DNA of 42,349 nucleotides from an uncultured Muribaculaceae bacterium (lineage in GTDB: Bacteria; Bacteroidota; Bacteroidia; Bacteroidales; Muribaculaceae), in the NCBI GenBank assembly GCA_910578365.1, contig CAJTRC010000012.1, positions 1 through 42,349 of the forward strand. Direction: 5' to 3'. The notes beneath the pieces were generated by a model. That model was not told the DNA's origin. It worked only from the letters and a program-made list of their open reading frames with translations, and did no database searches. The position numbers and the translations under genes were made by a program. Below are positions 8,460 through 17,431 of the stretch, one piece after another (positions within the stretch are counted from its first letter, which is position 1; every line of letters starts with the position of its first letter).

Positions 8460-10424
8460 GTGAAACCACGCAAACTTATCATATTGTCCGCTCTGGTCTT
8501 CGGAGCTACTGTAATATGGGCCAAACCGCCTGTGGTAGAGCCATCGTACAGCTGGACTCTTGCCGACCGGCTTGGCCTGCGCGAACCGTCGACCATCGAC
8601 ACACTTTACGAAAACTACTCGCTGCGCTTCGTACCCTCGGGGCAGTCGGCGGCATACGCCACAACCGGCAACTACGGCGCAGAAGGCAAAAACATGATTT
8701 TTGCAGAGCAGCAGGGCATTTCCGACTTCTTTTTCCGCGATGCCCTAAAGCCCTGGCTGCCTTCGCTGGCCAATACACGCTTTTACAATACCCGCATACC
8801 CATGACTCTGCTGAGCTACAACTTCGGCGGAGGCAAACAGGATGCCCAGGAGCGCCTGAACGCCATATTCTCGGGCAACATCAACAAGCGCGCACAGGTA
8901 GGTGCGCTGCTCGACTATATCTACTCCAAAGGCAGCTATGAGAACCAGGCGGTAAAGAACCTCGAATGGGGCTTCTCCGGCTCTTATATGGGCGACCGCT
9001 ACGAGTTTCAAGGATTCTACTACCACTATAACTCAGTAAACAAGGAGAACGGCGGCATTGAAGACGTGCTGTGGATTACCGACCCTGCCGAGCTACAGGG
9101 CGGTGTCGACAAAGTTAACGCCAAGCAGATACCTACCAGACTGAACGACGCCCACACACGTGTGGCCGGCGACCAGCTGTTTCTTAACCACCGCTACAAA
9201 ATAGGATACTGGCACGAAGAGGCGGTAAACGACACCACAGTAAACCGCACCTATATACCGGTGACATCGCTGATATGGAGCCTGAATTTCAACAGCGGAC
9301 GACACTCGTTCAACGACACATCGCCCACTGAAACACGCGAATTCTTTGCCAATACCTACCTGAATCCTGACTTTACCCGCGACCGCACAACCTATTGGAG
9401 CCTGCAAAACACTTTAGGCATATCACTGCTCGAAGGCTTTCACCGTTACGCCAAGTTCGGACTGGCCGCATACCTCACCCACGAAGTACGCCGCTATAAC
9501 CAGACCGCCGACACCATCGACCGTATGAATCCCGACTTCGGCCTCACCCCCTTCCCCGCCGGAATCAGCGGCATCAATCCGGCCGCCACAGAGAATCTAC
9601 TGTGGGTGGGCGGACAGCTGACCAAGCAGAAAGGCTCCATTCTGACCTACCGCGCCAACGCTCAGTTCGGCATCATTGGGCCGGCTGCCGGCGATGTCAG
9701 AATCGAAGGCGACATCAACACCCGCTTCCCGCTGCTTGGCGACTCGCTGCGCCTGACCGCGTTCGGCTCCTTCCGCAACGAGGCAGCGCCTTATCTGATG
9801 AACAATTACCTCTCGAACCACTTCATCTGGCAGAACAAATTCGGCAAGGAGCGCTCGGTACGCTTCGGCGGACGCCTCGACTACGACCGCAGCGGCACCA
9901 CATTCGAGGCCTCGGTGACGAACCTGCAGAACCATATTTACTTCGGGCCTGACTTCACTCCAATGCAGCACAGCTCCAACGTACAGGTATTGTCGTTGCG
10001 GCTGTGGCAAAACCTCCATGCAGGCCCTTTGCACTGGGATAACGCCCTCACCTATCAGACCTCGTCCGACCAGGCGGTAGTGCCTCTGCCGCAGTTTGCA
10101 GTGTATTCTAATTTATATTTCAAGTTCAAGATAGCCACCTTGTTTGTTCAGGCCGGCATAGACTGCGACTACTACACCGGCTACTATGCGCCCGCATACC
10201 AGCCGGCTACGGCCACGTTCGCCAACCAGCAGGAAGTAAAGCTGGGCAACTACCCCTTTATGAACCTGTATTTGAACTTCAAGCTAAGCAAGACCCGCTT
10301 CTACGTGATGATGTCGCACATCAACCAGGGAATATTCGGCGGAAACAACTACTTTTCGGCAGTCAACTATCCGCTGAACCCGCGCCGCCTGCAGCTTGGA
10401 GTATCGGTTGATTTCGCCAACTAA
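8460..10424 (+). CDS. Putative outer-membrane porin (Porin_10 family)
   Basis: A 654-residue exported protein beginning with GTG at 8460 (MKPRKLIILSALVFGATVIWA), which is a signal peptide with cleavage after WAK or nearby. I recognise it as the Bacteroidetes putative porin family (PF14121). Features are the TLADRLGLREP start region, SRGxYE-like aromatic-rich strands, many alternating Tyr/Phe/Asn segments typical of a large beta-barrel, and a C-terminal strand ending VSVDFAN. The role is presumably passive or facilitated diffusion across the outer membrane; the cargo is unknown. The promoter box ends four bases before the GTG, so translation may begin at the 5' end of the message. A solute-binding-like protein follows 55 bases downstream. 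Confidence 0.85.
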   Translation: MKPRKLIILSALVFGATVIWAKPPVVEPSYSWTLADRLGLREPSTIDTLYENYSLRFVPSGQSAAYATTGNYGAEGKNMIFAEQQGISDFFFRDALKPWLPSLANTRFYNTRIPMTLLSYNFGGGKQDAQERLNAIFSGNINKRAQVGALLDYIYSKGSYENQAVKNLEWGFSGSYMGDRYEFQGFYYHYNSVNKENGGIEDVLWITDPAELQGGVDKVNAKQIPTRLNDAHTRVAGDQLFLNHRYKIGYWHEEAVNDTTVNRTYIPVTSLIWSLNFNSGRHSFNDTSPTETREFFANTYLNPDFTRDRTTYWSLQNTLGISLLEGFHRYAKFGLAAYLTHEVRRYNQTADTIDRMNPDFGLTPFPAGISGINPAATENLLWVGGQLTKQKGSILTYRANAQFGIIGPAAGDVRIEGDINTRFPLLGDSLRLTAFGSFRNEAAPYLMNNYLSNHFIWQNKFGKERSVRFGGRLDYDRSGTTFEASVTNLQNHIYFGPDFTPMQHSSNVQVLSLRLWQNLHAGPLHWDNALTYQTSSDQAVVPLPQFAVYSNLYFKFKIATLFVQAGIDCDYYTGYYAPAYQPATATFANQQEVKLGNYPFMNLYLNFKLSKTRFYVMMSHINQGIFGGNNYFSAVNYPLNPRRLQLGVSVDFAN

Positions 10425-10479
10425 AAACAGCGGGGGCGCGTTATATCAACGTAGGCCCTACAACCAAATCCGGCCCGCA

Positions 10480-11316
10480 ATGAACCACGTGAATACAAAA
10501 ATCATCAAAGGGCACATGCCCGTGTACATAGCACTGCTGGCTCTGGTTCTGGCAGCGATGTGGATGCTAAGCCGCTGCTCCCATCCGCAACAGACATCAG
10601 TGGCAGCCACATTCGGACATCCGGCAGGCGACACTCTGGCAGTAGCCATAGAAATGTCACCTCTGACCTATGCATACAGCGGCGACACTGTAGCAGGCTT
10701 TGACTACGAAATGCTGCGCGCAATCTGCGCCGACCACAACCGACCGGTGGTATTTCAGCCTTTTGCGCCGCTCGAATACGCACTTAAAGGCCTTAAAAAC
10801 CGCACTTTCGACCTTGTAGTGGCCAACCTGCCGGCTACCTCACGCCTGCGCGAAGAATTCGGCACAACCGAGTCGATTTTCACCGACCGCGCAGTGCTGG
10901 TACAGCGCGCAAACCCTGCCGATTCTGCCGCCATTATTACCAACACACGCCAGCTCGACAGGCAGGAAGTGTGGGTTGCCGACGGCTCGTCGCTGCAATC
11001 CCGGCTTGAACATTTGGCGGCCGAAGCCGGTCAGACCATAATAATAAAATCTGACCCTAAATACTCGGCAGAACTGCTCGGAATAATGGTGCATCAGGGC
11101 TGCATACCGCGGGCCATGATTAACGAAACGGTAGCCCGGCAACTCAAGTCCGACTATCCCGACCTTGATATAAGCCTGCCGATTTCGTTCTCGCAGTTCC
11201 AGACATGGATTGTGCGCAAGGACGACAGCGAACTGCTGAGGACGCTCAACGACTGGATAACGGAGTTCAAGTCCACACCCGCATACAGCGCCCTGGCAGA
11301 TAAATACATGATGTAG
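10480..11316 (+). CDS. Membrane-anchored periplasmic solute-binding domain protein (MltF-like N-domain)
   Basis: A 278-residue protein with a short cytoplasmic start, one hydrophobic anchor (VYIALLALVLAAMWML, about residues 14-29), then a periplasmic domain. The domain has the fold of bacterial extracellular solute-binding proteins family 3 (PF00497): FDYEMLRAICADH, FDLVVANLP, TESIFTDRAVLVQR, and a C-terminal WITEFKSTPAYSALADKY. This domain also forms the N-terminal half of the lytic transglycosylase MltF, but no transglycosylase domain follows here. A Cys after the anchor (LSRC) is a poor lipobox because of Arg at -1. The start at ATG 10480 is chosen because earlier in-frame starts lie inside the porin gene. 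Probably co-transcribed with the porin; ligand unknown. Confidence 0.8.
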   Translation: MNHVNTKIIKGHMPVYIALLALVLAAMWMLSRCSHPQQTSVAATFGHPAGDTLAVAIEMSPLTYAYSGDTVAGFDYEMLRAICADHNRPVVFQPFAPLEYALKGLKNRTFDLVVANLPATSRLREEFGTTESIFTDRAVLVQRANPADSAAIITNTRQLDRQEVWVADGSSLQSRLEHLAAEAGQTIIIKSDPKYSAELLGIMVHQGCIPRAMINETVARQLKSDYPDLDISLPISFSQFQTWIVRKDDSELLRTLNDWITEFKSTPAYSALADKYMM

Positions 11317-11346
11317 AACCGCCAAATATTAAAACATATAATTATA

Positions 11347-11898
11347 ATGTATATAGCATCTCAGAAGCGTAAAGAGAACATCGCGGAATATCTGCTGTAC
11401 ATGTGGCAGATTGAAGACATGATACGAGCCAACGGACTTGACATAGACCGAATCAAGGCAAATATCATAGACAAGACTTCGCTGACCGACGGGCAGAAGA
11501 CTCAGCTCGCCGAGTGGTACGAGTCGCTCATAGACATGATGCGCCGCGAGGGCGTGGAGCATAGCGGTCACCTGCAACTCAACAAAAATGTGGTGATACA
11601 GCTTGTGCAGCTGCACGATGCTCTGCTGAAAGACCCGAGATTCGGCGAGTACACCAAGGAGTTCTACAACACCCTGCCATATATTGTGGAACTCCGCGCC
11701 AAGGCCGGAGAACAAAAGGCCGGGGAAATCGAAACCTGCTTCAATGCCCTCTACGGCATGCTGATGCTGCGTCTGCAGGGCAAGGAAATAGGCAAAGACA
11801 CCCTTGAGGCGATAAAGCAGATAAGCCGTTTTATTGCTCTGCTGGCCCATTATTTCCGCCTCGACGACAACGACGAGTTGTTCAAAGACGAAAAGTGA
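11347..11898 (+). CDS. DUF4924 family protein
   Basis: A 183-residue, mostly alpha-helical soluble protein (MYIASQKRKENIAEYLLYMW at the start, DDNDELFKDEK at the end) that I recognise as the Bacteroidetes-specific DUF4924 family. No catalytic motif, signal peptide or membrane segment is visible; the composition is charged with regular helical periodicity. It begins 30 bases after the solute-binding protein gene and ends 65 bases before the MATE gene, whose own promoter lies between. Function unknown. Confidence 0.85.
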   Translation: MYIASQKRKENIAEYLLYMWQIEDMIRANGLDIDRIKANIIDKTSLTDGQKTQLAEWYESLIDMMRREGVEHSGHLQLNKNVVIQLVQLHDALLKDPRFGEYTKEFYNTLPYIVELRAKAGEQKAGEIETCFNALYGMLMLRLQGKEIGKDTLEAIKQISRFIALLAHYFRLDDNDELFKDEK

Positions 11899-11933
11899 GC
11901 CGTCCGGCCGTACCTGCGTTGGAATAAACGCGT

Positions 11934-11941
11934 TAATTTTG
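11934..11941 (+). promoter_or_regulatory. -7 box of the MATE gene promoter
   Basis: TAATTTTG matches TAnnTTTG, with the ATG 22 bases downstream. No -33 element at a good distance. Confidence 0.5.
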
Positions 11942-11963
11942 CAATATCGAATCAATCATTATC

Positions 11964-13343
11964 ATGTCACAGTCACAAGGAGCTACACCTACCGAACTCG
12001 GCACCAAACCGGTAAGCAAACTGCTGCTGCAGTATTCCGTACCTGCCATCATAGCGTCGCTGGTCACATCGCTTTACAATATAATCGACAGTATATTCAT
12101 AGGCCGTGGCGTAAACGCCATGGCCATCGCCGGTCTGGCCATCACCTTTCCGCTTATGAACCTGGTGATAGGCTTCTGTACACTTGTGGCAGTGGGTGGC
12201 GCTACCATCAGCTCAATATTCTTAGGTCAGAAAAACCTCGACAAAGCAAGCGACGTACTCAGCACCGTCACCTGCCTCTGCCTGTTGCACTCGGTGCTGT
12301 TCGGAGGTATGACACTGCTGTTTCTCGACCCTATATTATTATTCTTCGGCGCCACAGCCGAAACCATCGACTATGCCCGCAGCTTCATGCAGGTGATTCT
12401 GCTGGGCTCACCGATATCGTATGTATTCATAGGTCTGAACAATATAATGCGCGCTACCGGCTATCCGCGCAAGGCCATGATTTCGGCCCTGCTGTCGGTG
12501 GCTGTAAATGTGGTTCTTGCCCCTATTTTCATTTTCGTACTCCACTGGGGCATAGGCGGCGCGGCCTGGGCCACCATCCTGGGTCAGACCGCCGCGCTGA
12601 TATGGGTACTGGCACATTTTCTGTCGAAAAAGAGTTTTGTGCATTTTCAATGGCGCCGCGGCTTCATCACCGTCGGACTGCTCAAGCGCATATATTCGAT
12701 AGGTCTGTCACCGTTTCTGATGAACTGCTGCGCCTGCCTTGTGGTGGTTTTCCTCAACAAAGCGCTGCTTGAATACGCCGCAAACGACATGGGCAACGTG
12801 GCCGTGGGAGCCTATGGCATCATAAACCGCACCACCATGTTTTTTGTAATGATTGTATTCGGTGTCACCCAGGGCATGCAGCCCATACTCGGATACAATA
12901 TCGGAGCCGACAACTGGAACCGCGTAAAAGAAACTCTGCGAAAGGGTATAATATGCGGCCTGTGCATAACCACCTCCGGCTGGATTCTTACAGAAACTCT
13001 GCCCGACACCATATCGAACCTGTTCACCACCGACCCCCAGATGATTGAAATAGCCCGCGAAGGCTTCAGAGTATATTTCATCTGCTATCCGGTAGTGGGT
13101 GTACAGATAGTGATACAGAACTTTTTTCAGTCGATAGGCAAACCCAAGGTATCGATATTCCTGTCGCTCACCCGCCAGCTTATATTCCTGCTGCCTCTGC
13201 TGTGGATTATGCCGCCCATGTTCGGAATCACCGGTGTATGGGCATCAATGACCGGTAGCGACGTACTGGCCTTCCTGCTGGCAGTAGGTACCCTGTGGTA
13301 CAGCATGCACAGGCATAACAAAGAATTACAATCTGCAAAATGA
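11964..13343 (+). CDS. MATE family efflux transporter
   Basis: A 459-residue inner-membrane protein with about twelve hydrophobic segments and the two-fold repeat of the MATE (multi-antimicrobial extrusion) family. The signature regions are visible: SVPAIIASLVTSLYNIIDSIFIG in the first repeat and GVTQGMQPILGYNIGADN in the second. Such proteins export cationic drugs or metabolites using Na+ or H+ gradients; the substrate cannot be inferred. It overlaps the following flavoprotein gene by four bases (ATGA), so the two are translated together. Confidence 0.93.
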   Translation: MSQSQGATPTELGTKPVSKLLLQYSVPAIIASLVTSLYNIIDSIFIGRGVNAMAIAGLAITFPLMNLVIGFCTLVAVGGATISSIFLGQKNLDKASDVLSTVTCLCLLHSVLFGGMTLLFLDPILLFFGATAETIDYARSFMQVILLGSPISYVFIGLNNIMRATGYPRKAMISALLSVAVNVVLAPIFIFVLHWGIGGAAWATILGQTAALIWVLAHFLSKKSFVHFQWRRGFITVGLLKRIYSIGLSPFLMNCCACLVVVFLNKALLEYAANDMGNVAVGAYGIINRTTMFFVMIVFGVTQGMQPILGYNIGADNWNRVKETLRKGIICGLCITTSGWILTETLPDTISNLFTTDPQMIEIAREGFRVYFICYPVVGVQIVIQNFFQSIGKPKVSIFLSLTRQLIFLLPLLWIMPPMFGITGVWASMTGSDVLAFLLAVGTLWYSMHRHNKELQSAK

Positions 13344-14917
13344 TAAAACGAGTTAATCTGCGCCTCGACCCCGCTGCAGCCGCCGACGGCGAGCGATGCC
13401 GACGCGAAGCCGCCCGCATAATGGGCGTTGACATAAAGCGCTTAGTACGCACCGACCTGATAAAACGCTCGATTGATGCCCGTCAGCGCCGTATAGCCGT
13501 GAACCTTACCCTTGACATACACCTCGACAGCGAGGAAACTCGCGACGCTCTGGTACCTCCGCCTCCACGCTACCCCGATGTATCCGGCTCGCCGCAGGTG
13601 CTGGTGGTAGGCGCCGGACCAGCCGGACTGTTCGCCGCCCTCGAGCTGATTGAACTGGGCCTGCGTCCGATACTGCTGGAGCGCGGCAAGGATGTGGACT
13701 CGCGCCGGCGCGACATGGCTGCGATAAGCCGCACTCAGCAAATCGACCCCGAGTCGAACTACTGTTTCGGCGAGGGAGGCGCCGGAGCTTTCTCCGACGG
13801 CAAACTGTACACCCGCAGCACCAAACGTGGCCCTGTGGACAAAGTGCTGCAGATACTGCACCGGCACGGCGCCTCACGCGACATACTTGTGGACGCGCAT
13901 CCGCACATAGGCACAGACAAACTGCCCGAGGTAATAAAAAACATACGTCATACCATCGAAAACCACGGCGGTAAAGTACTGTTCGGACACCGTGTCGACG
14001 ACCTGATATTAGGAGCCGACGGCGGTGTGGACGGCGTGGTACTCAACGACGGCAGTCGCCTCTGCGGCCCGGTGATTCTTGCCACCGGACATTCCGCCCG
14101 TGACGTATACACCATGCTGCAGCGCCGCGGCGTGGAGATGCACGCCAAAGGCATAGCTGTGGGCGTGCGCCTTGAGCATCCGCAGGAACTGATAGACCGC
14201 ATACAATACCACAACCCCAATGGTCGAGGCCGCTATCTCCCCCCTGCCGAGTACTCCATGCTGTGCCGTGTCGACAACCGTGCCGTGTACAGCTTCTGCA
14301 TGTGCCCCGGCGGCTTCATCATACCCGCAGCCAGCGAACCCGGCCAGTTGGTGGTCAACGGCATGTCGCCCTCTAACCGCGGCACCCGCTGGGCCAATAG
14401 CGGCATGGTGGTGGAAGTGCTGCCCGAGGATATTCCCGGCGATAATCCGCTGCGCATGCTGCACTTTCAGGCCGAAATCGAACAGCGCTTTTTCGAAGCC
14501 GCCGGCAACAGCCAGCAGGCTCCGGCACAGCGCATGACCGACTTTGTCAACGGCCGGCTCTCGGCCGACCTGCCCCGTTCGAGCTATGCCCCGGGCGTTG
14601 TAAGCCGCCGGGTCGACCAGCTTCTGCCTCCAGGAGTGTCATGCCGCCTGCAGGAAGGCTTCCGACAGTTCGGCCGCAAAGCCCGCGGCTTTCTCACCTC
14701 CGATGCCCTGGTGGTCGGCGACGAAACCCGCACATCGGCGCCCGTGCAACTGCCTCGCGACCGCGCTACACTGCAGCACTGCGGTGTAGCCCGCCTGTTC
14801 CCTTGCGGCGAAGGAGCCGGGCATGCCGGAGGCATAGTGTCGGCGGCCATCGACGGCATACGCTGTGCGAGAGCACTTGCCGGCATGTCGCAGCCTGCAG
14901 CAAATGCAGCAAATTAG
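13340..14917 (+). CDS. FAD-dependent dehydrogenase (COG2509 family)
   Basis: A 525-residue flavoprotein. Residues 1-80 form a small N-terminal domain (VNLRLDPAAA, then a KRSIDARQR segment typical of this family). The Rossmann FAD-binding motif GAGPAGLFAALELIELG follows at 91-107, then CFGEGGAGAFSDGKL, and a C-terminal FAD-contacting stretch with PCGEGAGHAGGIVSAAIDG. These match the COG2509 uncharacterised FAD-dependent dehydrogenases; the substrate is unknown and tRNA- or redox-related roles have only been guessed. It shares a four-base overlap with the MATE gene upstream. The trigger factor gene downstream has its own promoter. Confidence 0.88.
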   Translation: MIKRVNLRLDPAAAADGERCRREAARIMGVDIKRLVRTDLIKRSIDARQRRIAVNLTLDIHLDSEETRDALVPPPPRYPDVSGSPQVLVVGAGPAGLFAALELIELGLRPILLERGKDVDSRRRDMAAISRTQQIDPESNYCFGEGGAGAFSDGKLYTRSTKRGPVDKVLQILHRHGASRDILVDAHPHIGTDKLPEVIKNIRHTIENHGGKVLFGHRVDDLILGADGGVDGVVLNDGSRLCGPVILATGHSARDVYTMLQRRGVEMHAKGIAVGVRLEHPQELIDRIQYHNPNGRGRYLPPAEYSMLCRVDNRAVYSFCMCPGGFIIPAASEPGQLVVNGMSPSNRGTRWANSGMVVEVLPEDIPGDNPLRMLHFQAEIEQRFFEAAGNSQQAPAQRMTDFVNGRLSADLPRSSYAPGVVSRRVDQLLPPGVSCRLQEGFRQFGRKARGFLTSDALVVGDETRTSAPVQLPRDRATLQHCGVARLFPCGEGAGHAGGIVSAAIDGIRCARALAGMSQPAANAAN

Positions 14918-14929
14918 CAGGCGTCAATG

Positions 14930-14960
14930 TTGGCTATTTGTAAAAAATTCACTAAATTTG
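14930..14960 (+). promoter_or_regulatory. Promoter of tig
   Basis: TTG (14930-14932), a 20-base spacer and TAAATTTG (14953-14960) fit the consensus. The leader to the ATG at 15033 is about 65 bases and holds a small GCGCT/AGCGC hairpin (14974-14987). Confidence 0.75.
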
Positions 14961-15032
14961 CAGCCGAATAAAAGCGCTCATCAGCGCCAAATACATTCGA
15001 ACAATATATAAACACTTCATAACTCACTGATA

Positions 15033-16439
15033 ATGAATATTACATTCGAAAAAATCGACGACGTAAACGGCAAGATAGTTGCCCAGGTTGAAGAAGCTGA
15101 CTATGCATCGAAAGTCGATGCCGAGCTCCGCAAAATCGGCAACACCCATAACATCCCCGGCTTCCGCAAGGGCCATATCAGCCTTCCACAGCTCCGCCAG
15201 CGTTTCGGCAAGCAGGTAAAGAGCGACGTGCTCAACCGCAGCGTTTACGAAGCCGTTGTCGACTATATAAAAGAACAGAAGCTCAACATCATCGGCCAGC
15301 CAATCGCCGAGGAAATCAAGGAAATCAACCTCACCGACAAGGACTACACCTTCACATACGAAGTAGGTATCGCTCCGGCTATCGACCTCAAGCTCGACAA
15401 GGAAGTGACCCTGCCCTACAAGGCCATCGAGGTAACCGACCAGATGGTAGCCGACGAAGACAAGAGCCTGCGTGAGCGCTTCGGCGCACAGGTGCCCGGC
15501 GAAGAAGTTGATGAAAAGGCTCTCGTAAAAGGTACTATAATGCAGCTCAACGAAGACGGCACTGTAAACGATGCCGAAGGCGCCATTCAGGTAATCAGCG
15601 GCATTGTGGCTCCCATGTACTTCAAGAGCAAGGAAGAAGCCGACAAGTTCATCGGCAAAAAGGTGAACGACAAGGTTGTGTTCAACCCCTACAACAGCTG
15701 CGAAGGCAACGCTGCCGAACTCGCCTCGATGCTCAACATCGACAAAGAGCAGGCAGTCGAAGTGAAGAGCGACTTTGAGATGTCCATCGCCGAAATCATA
15801 GTTGTAAAACCTGCCGAGCACGACCAAGAATTCTTCGACAACGTATTCGGCCGCGACAAAGTACACAACGAAGAAGAATTCGACAAGGCTATCCGCAACG
15901 TACTGGCCGGCCAGTTCCGCAGCACCACCGATTACTTCAGCAACCTCGAACTGAAAAAGTACCTCATGGATACCTACGGCAACCTCAACCTGCCCAAGGA
16001 ATTCCTGAAAAAATGGCTCAAGCTCGCCAACGAAGAGAACGTTGACGCGAACACCGACATGGACAAGGTGTACTACGAAGTTCTGCCCGACCTCACATGG
16101 CAGCTCATCAAGGAAGCCATCGCCGCCAAATTCGACGTTAAAATCGAAGAAGCCGACATTGTGGCCCGCACCAAGTTCATCGCACAACAGCAGTTCCGTC
16201 AGTACGGTATCTTTAACGCCGACGAAGCAACTATCGACAACGCCGCCAAGCACATCCTGGCCGACAAGAACTACCGCCGCCACATCGTAGAAGAAGTAAG
16301 CGACCTCAAACTCTTTGCCGTAGTACGCGAAAACGTGACTCTGAACGTTGAAGAAGTATCGCTCGACGACTACCGCGCATACATGGCACAGCACCAGAGC
16401 CAGGCCGCTGAAGAAGCCGCAGAAGAAAGCGCAGAATAA
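15033..16439 (+). CDS. tig: Trigger factor
   Basis: Ribosome-associated chaperone that binds nascent chains at the exit tunnel. The 468-residue protein has an N-terminal ribosome-binding domain with the signature loop GFRKGH at 43-48 (canonical GFRxGK). The middle region, where the FKBP-type prolyl isomerase domain lies in proteobacteria, is divergent, as is usual in Bacteroidetes. A long C-terminal helical domain ends in an Ala/Glu-rich tail. It lies directly upstream of clpP-clpX, the standard order in many bacteria, but is separated from them here by a strong hairpin and a separate promoter. Confidence 0.95.
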   Translation: MNITFEKIDDVNGKIVAQVEEADYASKVDAELRKIGNTHNIPGFRKGHISLPQLRQRFGKQVKSDVLNRSVYEAVVDYIKEQKLNIIGQPIAEEIKEINLTDKDYTFTYEVGIAPAIDLKLDKEVTLPYKAIEVTDQMVADEDKSLRERFGAQVPGEEVDEKALVKGTIMQLNEDGTVNDAEGAIQVISGIVAPMYFKSKEEADKFIGKKVNDKVVFNPYNSCEGNAAELASMLNIDKEQAVEVKSDFEMSIAEIIVVKPAEHDQEFFDNVFGRDKVHNEEEFDKAIRNVLAGQFRSTTDYFSNLELKKYLMDTYGNLNLPKEFLKKWLKLANEENVDANTDMDKVYYEVLPDLTWQLIKEAIAAKFDVKIEEADIVARTKFIAQQQFRQYGIFNADEATIDNAAKHILADKNYRRHIVEEVSDLKLFAVVRENVTLNVEEVSLDDYRAYMAQHQSQAAEEAAEESAE

Positions 16440-16460
16440 TCGAAACAAACCAAATACCCT

Positions 16461-16500
16461 GCAGGGGAACCGGCCGTCGGCCGGTTCCCCTGCACCTTTC
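16461..16500 (+). terminator. Hairpin terminator after tig
   Basis: A perfect 15-bp stem (16461-16475 with 16479-16493) with a three-base GTC loop lies 21 bases after the tig stop. The downstream tract (ACCTTTCTAT) is only moderately T-rich, so termination could be partial. Confidence 0.75.
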
Positions 16501-16611
16501 TATGGCCGCACAGGCAGAAACAAAAGCGGCAGCACGGCGCACCTTGCCACCATTACTTATTCCGGCGACAAGCAATATTACATAGAAAAAATCAAAAATA
16601 AATTTCAGATG

Positions 16612-16642
16612 TTGTATATTCGGAATTTTTTATGTAATTTTG
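16612..16642 (+). promoter_or_regulatory. Promoter of clpP
   Basis: TTG (16612-16614), a 20-base spacer and TAATTTTG (16635-16642) fit the consensus. The leader of about 75 bases contains a GGCGC/GCGCC hairpin (16666-16683) followed by a short T run, of unknown significance. Confidence 0.75.
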
Positions 16643-16722
16643 AATAATCAAGAGCAAGCGAAGGCGGCGCATTTTGGAGCGCCCCCGTTTTCCAATAACT
16701 AAAACAAGGTAAAACAATAGAT

Positions 16723-17427
16723 ATGAACAACAACGATTTCCGCAATTTCGCGGTTCATCATTTAGGCATGAACGGCCTGGCCCTGGACCAGTACAGCTCC
16801 AAGGCCTCTGCCGCGATATCGGCAAGCTATATAAGCCCCACCATCATTGAGGAACGCCAGCTCAACGTAGCGCAGATGGATGTATTCTCGCGTCTGATGA
16901 TGGATCGCGTCATATTCCTCGGCACCGATGTCAACGACTACACCGCCAACGTAATTCAGGCACAGTTGCTGTATCTCGATTCGTCCGATCCGGGCAAAGA
17001 CATCTCGATATACCTCAACTCGCCCGGTGGTTCGGTTTATGCCGGTTTGGGCATCTACGACACCATGCAGTACGTAAGCTCTGACGTAACCACCATCTGC
17101 ACCGGTATGGCCGCCTCAATGGCCGCAGTGCTGCTGGTAGCCGGCGAAAAGGGCAAACGCTATGCACTGCCTCACTCGCGCGTGATGATTCACCAACCCA
17201 TGGGCGGCGCTCAGGGCCAGGCTTCGGATATCGAAATCACCGCCCGCGAAATCAAGAAACTCAAATCGGAACTCTACACCATCATCGCCAACCACTCCGG
17301 ACAGCCATTCGAAAAGGTAGAGAAAGATTCCGACCGCGACTACTGGATGACCGCAGCCGAAGCAAAAGAATACGGCATGATTGACAACGTGCTCGTGAAA
17401 AGCCCTAAAACTGACAGCAACATCTGA
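16723..17427 (+). CDS. clpP: ATP-dependent Clp protease proteolytic subunit
   Basis: Serine peptidase subunit of the Clp protease, a cytoplasmic tetradecamer that degrades proteins unfolded by ClpX or ClpC. The 234 residues show the full triad: Ser132 in GMAASMA, His157 in MIHQP and Asp206 in DRDYWM, with spacings of 25 and 49 as in E. coli ClpP. It has an N-terminal extension of roughly 20-30 residues compared with the mature E. coli enzyme, which may be a propeptide. clpX begins four bases after its stop codon. Confidence 0.97.
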   Translation: MNNNDFRNFAVHHLGMNGLALDQYSSKASAAISASYISPTIIEERQLNVAQMDVFSRLMMDRVIFLGTDVNDYTANVIQAQLLYLDSSDPGKDISIYLNSPGGSVYAGLGIYDTMQYVSSDVTTICTGMAASMAAVLLVAGEKGKRYALPHSRVMIHQPMGGAQGQASDIEITAREIKKLKSELYTIIANHSGQPFEKVEKDSDRDYWMTAAEAKEYGMIDNVLVKSPKTDSNI

Positions 17428-17431
17428 TATT

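Noticed and set aside
10396..10479. Upstream start for the solute-binding protein, inside the porin gene
   Set aside because: It is a TTG within the porin coding sequence. The resulting extension is polar and would precede the membrane anchor without adding any feature.
15024..16448. Long open frame antisense to the trigger factor gene (474 codons)
   Set aside because: It is a mirror of the strongly biased codon use of tig. The product is a Val/Phe-rich string with no family resemblance, and tig itself is unmistakable.
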